Source of the DNA: Panagrolaimus kolymaensis
Taxonomy: Eukaryota > Nematoda > Chromadorea > Rhabditida > Panagrolaimidae
Length of the DNA stretch: 64,000 nucleotides
Direction: 5' to 3'
Assembly: GCA_028622995.1 (NCBI GenBank)
Contig: JAJQJQ010000004.1
Location: forward strand, 9,114,001-9,178,000
Shown piece by piece: positions 47,413 to 59,191 of the stretch. The notes below the pieces were generated by a model. The model was not told the DNA's origin, did not search any database, and saw only the letters and a list, made by a program, of their open reading frames with translations. Each line of letters opens with the position of its first letter. The first letter of the stretch is position 1. A program made the position numbers and the translations under genes.

Positions 47413-50400
47413 ATGACTTTCCTGGTTTACTTATTTTATTTTTCGTTTTTGTTTTACCCATTTTTGATTTGGGGATATGATACAATAATTTGTGATAAAC
47501 TTATAAATCTTCAAAACTTTGGGCCAAATGATATATATTTCATCGAAACACCTGATTTTCCGAAAGGCATTACGGATGAAGTGAAAAAAAATTGTATGCT
47601 GAATTTTACAACATTTGTAAGCATAATTTTTTTACAATTTTAGCTAAAGCTTTAAAAAAAATTTATCTTGTTTTTGGTAGAAATTTGGGTTATTTTTTGA
47701 TAATTAAATACGAAAGTAGAAAATATAAGAGCCTCATTTCTTTTAGTTCTCAGAACAAAGAAAATTTTATTTTTGATTTTTTAGATATCAAATATAACCT
47801 TTGTAATCACGAATGGTTTTTTGGATAATGTTGAAATCAGAGATAGTAATGGAATGTAAGATTTTTTTTGATAAATAATCTCTCTACGTTCTTTTTTGTT
47901 GCCATACTTACTCAAACTTTCAAAAAGTTCTCATATCTGTATTGTTCTTCAAAAAAAACCAGAAGCTGAACTTTTTTGCTTTCTTTTTAAAATGATTCTT
48001 ACTTTCTTTGTAAAAACAAATAACCGCTTTTTAAATGTCTTATGTACTTCGCGTTCAAATTTATGAAAAAAAAATTTAGAATTTAGCACGATTTGAATTA
48101 ACTTATTTTTTGTTATGTTAGTTGGCCTCTTTTTTACTAGATAAATTACAGAATAAAAGAAGGCACGCTAAACCCAACTAAACTCGTTGGTGCTTATGTT
48201 TTCTCAACATCCACAACAAACTTATTATTTAAGTTAAAAAATGATGTCAATCGATCTTCTTCTTGGAATGCTTTTCAAGGTTATGTTACGGTACACAGTC
48301 ATGAGTGAGTTCGAAAATCAATTTTTAGAAATAAAATTTTTATCAAAAAAGTGTTATAAATTTTTAGCTGCCTCTTATCACTTTCATTCCCCTTAAACCC
48401 TCCCATTATTTTGACAAATGAATCACAAATTGCTTATATTGAATTGGGAGAGGAAAGAGGTTGTGACTGGTCCTTTCAAGGACCTATTGGATATGGATTC
48501 AAATTTGTTATAGAGCAATCCCATGGATGGGTAATTGATGTTTCTAATAGCACTGGCTATCCCATCTACGGGTAAGAATATTATTAAAATTTAAGCTTTT
48601 TTTAAAAGAAATAAGGAAAATATTTTTTAAATTTATTTTACTTCAAGCTAGCCTTATTTGAGTAGTGCAAGTTGGAAAATATCAGAAAAGCTACGTAGAA
48701 TAAAAGAATCACTTGCTTTTAACGAAAATCATTAAGTTTTTTAGAATGCCTTTTTTATTTATGATACTTTTACAGAGCCAGTAATGACCAAGACCTACAA
48801 CCAAAGGCATATTATAATAGTGACAATCATTTGGGAATAAATTTAAATCCAAGTGACTACCCTGACAACCCAAACAATATTCCATTTAGAGGATATGTAA
48901 CAATAATAAAAAATGTTTTGGCTGAAAATGATGAAAATGTATGCTTTCAAATAAATCTGGGGAAAAAAGAAATTTGGAGTTTTACTAATTATCAATTAAA
49001 TGTAAAATGTTATTTTAATCATACTGTTTTCAAAGATGACGTAGTTGCGGTAAATATTAATTTAATCGCGATTGAACCTGGAGCGGATACTTTAATCCTT
49101 TACGCTCAATATGGCTTGCCTTACTCCGGCGATTTCACACATCGGAAATTATTCTTTTTAGATTCATTAAAAGAAGATTTTTTTACTTATGAATGGGTAT
49201 TTTTAAGCGATGGCAGCGTTCAGAATGAAGGATTTGAAATTAAATTTGATACTATGAGTAAGAAACATTCAAATTTTTTTTGTAAGTTTTATTTCTTTCC
49301 TTTTTTAGAATGCCATTGTGCTGACCAACTAATCATTATTCCTTGCGACGATGTTTATATTCTTAATGTCATGAATGAATCGGCTCCATATGTTTGTGGG
49401 AACTTAAATTGTAGATATAATGTAATTTTTGTTTTATTAAATGACTAAATTTTTTTAAAATATTTTATTGGATAGGCGAGAGCACCAGTGAAGTTGTTGA
49501 TTTCTTTTTGTAAAAATATAACATTTTTATCTAAGAAACTTTCTATCAAAAATCGGGATGGCTCAAGTCAGAAATTCATGGGCACAGCCAGTGTTTTAAA
49601 AATTTTTTGTAACGTAAACCAAGATATCTGAAACCTTTTTTTTTCAAAAAACATTTTTTGTGAATCTAGCCCGCTTAAAAAATTCTACTGTATGTGCATC
49701 GAAAAAAAATTCCTGCTGCATTTAAAAAATATCCCTTTTCAAAATAACTTTGAAAGCTAGCAAAAAAGTAAATTTTTAGATCTCGATTGACCAGAAATGT
49801 TCAGAAAAGTATTTGTTGCTTGAAATACTTGAAACAACAGGATTTTGGCAACTTCGGATTTTTTCAATCGATAATATTTTGTATTTTGATTCAGATAAAT
49901 TTTGGAAAAATGATCCTGACATCTTCGGACGAGCATATAACAACATTTTCTTAAATTCGTCAAGAAGTTATTTTATTATATTTCATTCAGATTATGGAGA
50001 TTATTTTGAATTAAAATTTTCATATATTGATCGTGAGTTGTTAACATTAAATTAATTCGCTATTTTTTTTCGTGTAGCTCCAGAAACTTATAAAAATCTG
50101 ATTTTATCTGATAAAACGCAATATTCCGTTTTTGATCTTTATTCCATGCCAGATAATTCGCTGTTTTATATTGAACTTGATAATGAGGTACAGTGAAAAG
50201 AGTAAATTTTTTGATTACAAAAAGGAAAGTTGCATTTAACCATTAAAGGGCGACGATACTCTCTATTTTTTTTTTTCAATTATTTCTAACACGCGAGTTT
50301 TTGTCCCAAAATTGTAAAATGTTTTGTGTTTAAAGCAATTGGAAAAAACAGAAAGTGTCGCCCCACTTTAAAACTTACTCCTCTTAATTGAACAAAAATT

Positions 50401-52034
50401 AGCTGAAAGTTTTTTGTCTTCAAATTTTCTAATAATAAATTAATGATATTTAATAAAGTTGCTAGAGTTATTAAATTTTTTAATATACTTGTTTGTGCTG
50501 TTTTTCCTTTAAAAAATTCTTTTTAAGTTAAAAAATGATATCCTGGAAGTTTATTCTGCCACATATGAAAATTTAAAGTGTTATTTTATATATGAAAATA
50601 AAAATATGTCCAGAGTTTTATCTCCTCTTGATTAGTTTGTTTTCTTTTATTTTTTGAAACGCATTTTATTATGTGTATTTTTTTTCTTCAGTTTAATGTT
50701 TGAACAATATGAAGATGATTATAATCCCCTTGCACCTTCTCCATTTTACTGGAAATCCCACACTTCATCGATGGCTATTTACAAGCCGTACAATTGTTTA
50801 GCAAATGTTTCGTATGTTTTATTTAGAGCAAAACACGGTAAGGTAAAGACTGAAAAATATTTGAAATTATTATTTTATTAGCCCATTCGAAGAATTGTGT
50901 ATTTCAAAATAATGTTGTACAAATTGATGCAAATTCATCTTATTCTATGCTTGTTAAACCTGAAGGAGGAACATGTGAAATTATAATACTCACCAATAAT
51001 GTCACAGAAACAAAAGATGTGAATTATATGTTAAGTCGACAAAGTATGAATTTTGGGAAAAACTCCATTTAACCTGCCCAAATGGCTGCGCTCACAATAA
51101 TATAGTTTATCGGATCGCGTTGTAAGATTTCTTTTCACAAGATTTTTTTAGATAAATTTGCAAAAATAAAGAAAATGAAATTTTCCCCGCAAGGGTAGTT
51201 CAATCCTACGCCCTCTTATAACCGGGACGGATCAAGGCTGGTTTTGGTTTTAGAACCACGAACGAAGCTTCGCGTTTTTTTTAATTAATTTTTGAAGGGG
51301 AAATGGAAACCAAATTTAAAAAAATGAACTTGGATGTGCTAAACTTAAAACAAATTACATATGAATTTTTTTAGTGATATATAAATTTTGGACAAATTCC
51401 TTAGCGGAGAATATCTTTTTCACGAGTAATAATAACTCCACTCAAGAAATATTGAAATTCAAGTTTGTAAAAGGATGAAGCTATTCAAAAATAAAAATAA
51501 AATTTAGCCATCAAAATGAAAATTTTTATCTAAGCATATCTTTGGGCGCACCGTTTTATATTTTAACTGTACCTTCTAACGTTAGTGTAGTATTTTATTT
51601 GGTGACCCCGAAGTACATGCTCCAGTCACATTTCCCGATGATGCTCCATTTAAAGCTTTTATTGATACTCCATATTTTGGAACTCCAAATAAAATAAAAA
51701 TATATTATGGTTTAATTGGTTGCTATAAAATTGGAAAATTCAATGCAGAATTTAAAGTTGATTTTTTGGATTTATCTACCGAGGGCGAATTGTATTTAAA
51801 AAATTCAGCAACAAATCAAACAAAGTAAATTTTTAATTTCTAAATTAAATTTTTTAAACCTTTTTAATTTTTAGTTTGACCTTTGTTGATCAGAAAGTTT
51901 TATATTCAAATACTATGGTTGGAGTTTATTATTTTGAACCAAAATTGGGTTATTTAGGAGCCAGAATCAGTATTTTAAGCTATGGAAAAGTTGTTGATGA
52001 TACAAAATTAAATGAATATTTTGAATGCGAATAA
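47413..52034 (+). CDS. CUB-like domain secreted protein, gene 1 (probably damaged)
   Basis: A multi-exon + strand gene. Visible exons, roughly: 47413-47616, 47786-47856, 48133-48304, 48368-48571, 48776-49256, 49309-49421, 49780-50029, 50078-50187, 50529-50640, 50692-50839, 50881-51065, 51373-51464, 51508-51825 and 51875-52034. Signal peptide VYLFYFSFLFYPFLIWG, then GYDTIICD; CUB-like blocks WNAFQGYVTV, CDWSFQGPIGYGFKFVI, FRGYVTIIKNVLAENDE, FLSDGSVQNEGFEIKFD; C.C.DQLIIIPC; IAIYKPYNC-type block; SMLVKPEGGTCEIIILTNN; terminal YLGARISIL...YFECE. Order matches the 12.3-15.8 kb gene. Lesions: TAG where the paralogue has AAG (about 50632) and a 1-nt frame offset near 51597 in a T run. Role by family: secreted, gut/immune-associated; inferred. 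Confidence 0.65.
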
Positions 52035-52245
52035 TATTTCTAAAAACCATTGAATAAATAATGCATGTAAATAATAATAAAATATTTTTATATTTCTTTT
52101 TTATGTTTTTGTTCGAGTGTTTTTTTCTTTTCAAATAAATAAAAAAAGATTTTTATCAAATAAGTGGAACGAAATTATATATATAATTTTAAGCAAAAAA
52201 GATTTATTGATCACACACTCTTCTTTGGCATTTTTATTTTAAATC
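51590..52245. repeat. Near-identical tract shared with 57171-57828
   Basis: About 656 bp spanning the last two exons and the 3' flank of CUB-like gene 1. They differ from the matching tract of gene 2 at only a handful of positions: one substitution plus one inserted C near 57350-57362, t/a near 57563, and small flank changes. Upstream exons of the two genes are only about two-thirds alike, so the tract ends abruptly on both sides. Fits recent gene conversion. Confidence 0.88.
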
Positions 52246-52319
52246 ATTTCTTTTGCTAATTGTTTTGGCTATACAAGTGTCTAACTTTTCATGGAATTTA
52301 AAATACAAAAGCTTCTTAA

Positions 52320-52549
52320 AGTACGACTGTACTTTCTGTATTTTTCAAATTGTTTCAAACGAACCGCGGTTCTGTCTCCAAGTGGTAAAGTGCTTTGAAC
52401 ATCGAAAAACCGTAATGCTACCGTAATATCTCACTTCCAAATTACGGTAGCATTACGGTTTTTCGATGTTCAAAGCACTTTACCACTTGGAGATAGAACC
52501 GCGGTTCGTTTGAAACAATTTGAAAAAAAACAGAAGGTACAGTCGTCCT
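52320..52549. mobile_element. Palindromic foldback element at TTAA (2)
   Basis: A 230-bp palindrome with arms of about 105 bp (agtacgactgtac... ; inner arm ggtagcattacggtttttcg...), flanked by TTAA (52316-52319, 52550-52553). The arms do not resemble those of the 43924 element apart from short terminal likeness (AGG/AGT ... CCT), yet the insertion site is the homologous TTAA in a paralogous flank. Confidence 0.8.
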
Positions 52550-53147
52550 TTAAGTATTTTTTCTTATAATTTTTAGATTGATGTGCGGCGAATCGATTGT
52601 TTTTTGGCACATTTTTCTTTCTTCATAAAGCTGTTGTTTGACTCTTATTAAAAAAAATATACAAAGCTTTAAAGATTGTAAAAAAATGTCCTTAAATGTA
52701 AACAAAAACTTAAAAAAAATTAAATCAGAATAGAATTATTTTTTCCATTTTCGTTGTTTGCTCTTTTGTCGATCGTTTTTTTAATTTTAAAAAAGTGGTT
52801 TTGTGATTCTTAATCAAATATCAATGTTTTTGTTTATCATTTTCAGATTTATTTTGGGCAACTTTTTCTTTTCATTGTTTCAAGATTTTTCTTATTATCA
52901 TACTTTTTAGAGAAATATTTATAAGAAGCTTAGAAAAATAATTTCCTATTAGCCGATTAATTGTTCTCATTGCTCTAAAACAGCCGCACCCTCGTTTCTA
53001 TCGGAGTGGAGCAAGATTTTATTAGGAACTTAAGAAACTCTGATGTCATTGCAACTTCCTTTTTTCTTTAAAATAATTATTATCAAACACCAAAAACTCC
53101 TTTTTTAATTTATTTATTAGAAATATATTTTTTCAATTTTAAAATAA

Positions 53148-56100
53148 ATGATTTTCTCGAAATATTATTTACTATTAAAGTTTTTATTCTTATTCTTTAC
53201 ACCGCACATTTTTGGATATGATACTTTAATTTGTGATTCAGCAATAATTCTTGATGACCTTGACCAAAACGATCTTTATTTTATTGAATCTCCTAAGTTT
53301 CCAAAAAATATGACAGATGAAATGAAAGAAAATTTAATTTCGTTTTTATTTATGTTTTGTAGATGCCATATTTAACTCTTGTTATTACCAATGGTTATTT
53401 AGATGATATCGAAATAAGCGACAGTGATGGAATGTAAGATCTTTCTTTTATACTAAAAAAGTTAACACTTTTGCTTCTTCTTTTTTTATGGGGAAGCAAG
53501 CAATATGATTGGCTTGAATCCTATCACATCTTAATTATTTTTTTATTTTTATTTTATTTTGAATATTTACCATAAGCAAAGAGCAATGGATTTATAACTT
53601 TTAATGCAAATGTTCAATTACAGAATGAAAGAAGGAACACTTGATCCAACTGAACTCATTGGATCATACGTTTTTTTAACTTCCACGAATAACCTGTTAT
53701 TTAAATTTAAAAGTAATACTAACGCAACTTATTCCTGGAACGCTTTTCAAGGTTATATTACTGTAAAACATAGTAATGATGTGTGAGTTCAATTTGTGGC
53801 AAATTAGCTTTTTTCTTTTTTATTCACACTGTAATTAGTTTCAGCTGCCTTTTACCTGATTTAAAAGGATATGCTCCCATATTTTTAGAAAATGAATCAC
53901 AAATCGCTTATATCGAATCAGGAGGGGATCGATATTGTACATGGAGTTTTAAAGGTCCTATAGGATACGGATTTAAATTTGTTATAGAAGAGTATAATCC
54001 CGAATCAACTCTTGATGCCTATAATAGTACGAGTTATCATATTTTTGGGTAAATTAAAAAAATTTGTATAAAAAAGAAAAAACTAATAATTTATTATTGG
54101 AATTTCCACATTTAAAAACTTTAAAGAAGATTTTTAAACCTTCCGGTAAACATAAAAACAGCCCTAATAAAATTATTATATTTTTTGGAGAACATTAAAA
54201 ACCTATAGAACGGGTTTAATCTTTACCGAAAAAATTGTTTTACAGGCCCAGTGATTATCAAAATGATTATCCTTCCGTATTTATAATAGTGACATTTTTT
54301 TGTTAATAAATTTATTTTCGAGTGAAATTTACCCATTTAAAGGATATGTGACTATAATAAAAAATGTTTTGGCTGAATATGATGAAAGTGCATGCTCTCA
54401 AATAAAATTGGGAGAATGTAAAGAAATATGGAGTTTTACTAATTATAAATTTAATATTAAATGCTCTTTTAATATTACTGTATTCCCAGAAACTATGATA
54501 CTTGTTACATATAATTTTTGGGGTTTAGAATTATAAGTGGATACTATAGAACTTTATGAAGATTATGGCTTTTATATTACCATAACTCCGAAACTTTTGA
54601 AATTTTGGATATTGAAAACCATGGGAGATAAACCAAAAACATATAAATTGGAGTTTTTAAGTGATGGCAGTGTTCAAAATCAAGAGTTTGAACTTGGATT
54701 TGAAACTTTAAGTAAGCAATATTTTTTTATATTAAAAAATACTTCTTTAATTTTAAAGATTGTCGATGCGCGAATGAAATTATATTGGTTCCTTGCTTCG
54801 AAGAATATTTATTTAATGCTATGAATGAAAGTGCTCCATATGTTTGTTCCAATTTAAATTGTACATTTAATGTGAGATTTTTTTAAATAGTCGGTATAAA
54901 TTGCTGTTCAAGAGTTGCTATTTTTCTCCTTTCGTTACGCATGAGTTTAAATTTACTTTGTTGCGTTCTTTTTAAGCAGAAACATTTCTTAAAATTAATA
55001 TTTCTGCTTGGAGAGAAAAGAAGAATATATTTAAGTCCAGTTCACCATGAAGTCATGAATTTTTTTCAAATCGATTATATCCCTATAATATCAAGCAACA
55101 AGTGCATTTTAAATTCAAAAAAAAAACCCTCAACCTTTGTAATTAGGCTTTGCTTTTCGTCAATATTGTTTATTGCACACATTTTTTTTAAAATTAAAAC
55201 AGCAAAAAATAAATGAAACTTTGACTGTTTTCGACCCAAATTTTAGTTTTTATTACGGTGCAACCTTTGATTGAAATCTTTCTCTTTAGTTTTCAAAAAA
55301 TAATAGTTTTTGAAATTTCGACAAAAATTTTGATTTTAAAAACAATTATTCATTTTTTAGCTAAACTATTGTATTAGGAGCAAGCTTACATCCAACTTTT
55401 TTTTTTAAAATTATATTTATGTAAAATTTATTTCTAAGGTGTTGCTAGACAAAAAAATTTTTCCCCTTTTTATTAAATAAAGCAATGATAAATTAACAAA
55501 ATGCTTTCATGTGTTTTTGAAACATTAGATCAAAAAAGATTAAAAATTCCGCCGTGAAAAAATGAGATAGAGGAAAAGTGTCCGTCCAAATAGTAATCAA
55601 TGTCATTTGAACAAGAACAATGCGTGAAAAATTGTAAAGCTCAAAAACAAACATATTTAATTAAACTTTATAAATTTAGATTATATATGACTCAGCGTGC
55701 TCAACAAAATATTTGCAAATTGATGTTCCAGCGGCAATCAGTTCAAGTCGTTTAAAAATTTTTTTAAACAATATTTTATTTTTGGATAACGATAATTTTC
55801 CTTTGAATTTAAATGTTTTTGAACCAATTACAAACACAATTTTTTTGAACACAACAAGAAATTATTCATTTAAATTTTATTCAGACGTTAGCTTTTATTT
55901 TCAATTAAAATTTAATTACATTAATTATAAGTATAGTTACAATTGAAGGCTTTACCATTTCTTTTAATTTTAGCTCCCGAAATTTATAACCATCTTGTTT
56001 TGTCCCGTAAAATGCCATATTCTGTTTTCGACCTTTATTCAATGCCAGAAAATACAATTTTTTATATTGAACTTGGTAAAGAGGTAATTTTAATTCCACA

Positions 56101-57616
56101 TTTTTCTTACATTCAAAAAGAAACATCATCTTTCAAAAAAAGGTTTATTAGCAAATTGCAAATTTATGAGAGGCTTTTTTAATAAAGGATTATTTGTTGT
56201 GCTTTAATCATGAAAATAAAAAACCCTTGTAAAATTTTTTGATTTCAAAAAAATTTATTTCAAAAAATGCTCCATGCTATTTTTCTTGTTAACAAATATA
56301 TTTAAGCTATACAACGACACGTTGGAAGTTTATTTAGCTGAATGGGAAAATTTAAAATGTTACATCGTCTATGAAAATCTAAATATGTCTTCAATTTTAT
56401 CCTCTCTTGATAAGTTTGTTATTTGCCCTTGAGATGAATTTTATAATATATTTCTTTCTTTTTTTAGTTTAATTCACCCGCAAACTGATGGAATTTCAAA
56501 ACAAAAAGATGATCAATTTTCATTTATTTCTCCAACTTCTTCCATAGCTATTTATAAACCTTACAATTGCGTGACAAATATTTCATATGTTTTATTCAGA
56601 GCAAAATATGGTAAGAAAAAGCAAAAAATATGAGACATTTTATCTCATTTTTTATTTTGTAGTCCACTCAAAAAATTGCGTATTTCATAATAATATTATG
56701 CAAATCGAATCAAATTCCTTTAATTCTATGCTTGTTAAACCTGAAGGTGGATCCTTTGAAATTATTATTTTAACCAAAAATGTTTCTAATGCATTAAATG
56801 GCAATAATTCGATGCATCGACGAAATATGATATTTAAAACGCTAAAAGTTAATCCCGTCTGTCTCCTAACTTTTTTTTATTGCTCCTAAAAAAATCGAAA
56901 AACCTTAGTTGGACGTGGCAACGCTGAACTTATTAAAAATATGTTTTTTTAGTGATGTATAAATTTTGGACAAACTCAATCACTGAAGATATAATTTTCA
57001 ATAGTAATAACAACGATAGCCAAGAAATAATGAAATTCAAGTCTCCTAAATTTTTTCTTTTCTAAAATAATTCTTTTTTTACTTTTAGCCATCAAAATGA
57101 AAACTTTTTCCAAAGCATTTCCCTGGGTGCACCATTTTATACTTTAACTGTTCCCTCAAATGTCAGCGTGGTATTTTATTTGGTGACCCCGAAGTACATG
57201 CTCCAGTCACATTTCCCGATGATGCTCCATTTAAAGCTTTTATTGATACTCCATATTTTGGAACTCCAAATAAAATAAAAATATATTATGGTTTAATTGG
57301 TTGCTATAAAATTGGAAAATTCAATGCAGAATTTAAAGTTGATTTTTTCGATTTATCTACCCGAGGGCGAATTGTATTTAAAAAATTCAGCAACAAATCA
57401 AACAAAGTAAATTTTTAATTTCTAAATTAAATTTTTTAAACCTTTTTAATTTTTAGTTTGACCTTTGTTGATCAGAAAGTTTTATATTCAAATACTATGG
57501 TTGGAGTTTATTATTTTGAACCAAAATTGGGTTATTTAGGAGCCAGAATCAGTATTTTAAGCAATGGAAAAGTTGTTGATGATACAAAATTAAATGAATA
57601 TTTTGAATGCGAATAA
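53148..57616 (+). pseudogene. CUB-like gene 2, tandem paralogue with several lesions
   Basis: Same exon order as gene 1. It starts MIFSKYYLLLKFLFLFF (signal), then GYDTLICDSAIILDD, IMKEGTLDPTELIGSYVF, YCTWSFKGPIGYGFKFVI, FKGYVTIIKNVLAEYDE, SDGSVQNQEFELGF, IAIYKPYNCVTN, SMLVKPEGGSFEIIILTKN and the terminal YLGARISIL...YFECE. Lesions seen: a 1-nt deletion near 54282 (tatttataatag against tattataatag context), an in-frame TAA at about 54534 where gene 1 reads on, the shared frame offset near 57178, and an inserted C near 57361. A 0.7-kb expansion (about 54890-55680) sits between two exons. I judge it a pseudogene unless the assembly is faulty. Confidence 0.65.
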
Positions 57617-57828
57617 TATTTCTAAAAACCATTGAATAAATAATGCATGTAAATAATAATAAAATATTTTTATATTTCTTTTTTATGTTTTTGTTCGAGT
57701 GTTTTTTTCTTTTCAAATAATTAAAAAAAGATTTTTATCAAATAAGTGGAACGAAATTATATATATAATTTTAAGCAAAAAAGATTTATTAATCACACAC
57801 TCTTCTTTGGCATTTTTATTTTAAATCC
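57171..57828. repeat. Near-identical tract shared with 51590-52245
   Basis: Partner of the conversion tract described at gene 1. It ends where ttaaatc is followed by cttattttcatcg here but atttcttttgctaa in the other copy. The extra C at about 57361 (ctacccgagg against ctaccgagg) shifts the frame here. Confidence 0.88.
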
Positions 57829-57859
57829 TTATTTTCATCGCTCAATAAAGTGCAATTTT

Positions 57860-58005
57860 GTGGAAATAGAAATACAAAAGCTTCTCAAAAGTCATTTCTA
57901 TAGATTTATAGACTGATGTTTCTAGTATCAATCATGATTTATAATGCATTTTTTATTTTTTATAAAGCTGTTGTTTGATCCTTATTTATCGCTTTAAAAT
58001 ATCTG
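57860..58005. other. Empty-site homologue of the two TTAA palindromes
   Basis: The sequence caaaagcttctcaaaagtc, with downstream words tagactgatgttt and ataaagctgttgtttgatcc, aligns with the flanks of both foldback elements, but here no palindrome is present and the site reads tctcaaaag in place of TTAA. It represents the pre-insertion or excised state after target mutation. Confidence 0.65.
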
Positions 58006-58031
58006 GTTTTATTTGTGAATAATATTATCAG

Positions 58032-58147
58032 GTTCTGCAGGAAGCACATTTGGAGTGGGAATAAATGATGGAATATGTGAAGCATTTTTAAATAAATCAT
58101 GGTCAATAACTTCAATAAAAGTTGGTCAAAATGAGGGATCATTATTT
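58032..58147 (+). pseudogene. Orphan spliceable exon
   Basis: Bounded by TTATCAG and GTAAGT. Frame 3 reads SAGSTFGVGINDGICEAFL... VGQNEGSLF, clearly coding-like and unlike the repeat around it. No gene start nearby; a Tyr/Asn-rich terminal exon at 59085-59191 could belong to the same broken gene. Not recognised. Confidence 0.4.
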
Positions 58148-59084
58148 GTAAGTTCAAGGTAACAACTTTTTGTATAAAAATAAAAATTGCTGATTTTTAT
58201 TTTTTATTTTATCAAAATAATCTGAAAAAAGGAAGAGAAAAAAGCCTTTCAAATATTCAAAAAAAGAAATAAGGGCGAAATTAAAAAAGAAAATTGAAAA
58301 AAAGTCGATTAATTTCGTCAAAAAAATTTTCTTTTTTGCATGTTTTTTCATTTTTTTTAATGCAATAAATTCATTGATTAGCGGCGGATGGGTGTTGTAG
58401 GTGGATTAGTCAAATAATATCTAGTGTTTGTTTCTCTTTCTGCGCTAACTAAAAACAACAACATTTTACTTTCATCTTTTTTTTAATTGATTTTTGCTTT
58501 AACTAACAGAAGAAAAAAAATACATACATTTTTCTTCTCTTTTTTGAGCTCTTTCCTTTTTGAATATTTTGTTGTAATTATTTTTTTATTTCTAAACTCA
58601 AAAAATAATTTAAAAACAGGAGATTTTAAGTCACCCTCATCCATAGAAAAGAAAACCCAAAGCTGACATTTTTTTGTTTGTTGAGAATGATGCTTTTAAT
58701 GAATTTTCTTCGTTTTCTCTCGTCCGCATTTTTTCTCTTCATTATTGATTGATTGTTTTGGAAATTTCAGCGCACTTTTAATGAGTTTTTTTTTTTGCGT
58801 TTTTTGATCATTACAAATAAAATTGAAAAAAAAATTCTGCGCTAACAAAAAAAAATTCATTTTTGTGCAAAAATTTCATTCTTTGGCTTTGTTTTTTAGC
58901 TTTAAAAAGAAAAGAAAAAGAAACTTTCATATTTTTTGAGCTTTTTTATTTTTGAATATTTTATTTTCTGCAATATTTTTTAACTTTTTTTCTTAAAACT
59001 CGAGAAATAAATAAAAAATGAAATTTCAAATCCAATTGATTATTATTATCAATAAGTAAAAGAGAGAAATTTTTTATGACACAG

Positions 59085-59191
59085 GAGTAAAAAAACAAGA
59101 GAGTTGTGATGGAGCTGTTCTACTTAGAATATTACGCGCAAATGTAACACCATTCGCAGTGTCACAATTTATATATACTACAAATAATTAA
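59085..59191 (+). pseudogene. Orphan terminal exon
   Basis: After GACACAG the frame reads VKKQESCDGAVLLRILRANV... SQFIYTTNN and stops at TAA, followed by aataaa signals. It is separated from the 58032 exon by a type B repeat copy, so one gene may have been split by repeat growth. Family unknown. Confidence 0.4.

Noticed and set aside
51180..51290. A T-arm-like word (ggtagttcaatcctac) suggesting a tRNA
   Set aside because: No acceptor stem, D-arm or anticodon arm can be built around it; likely chance or a decayed element.
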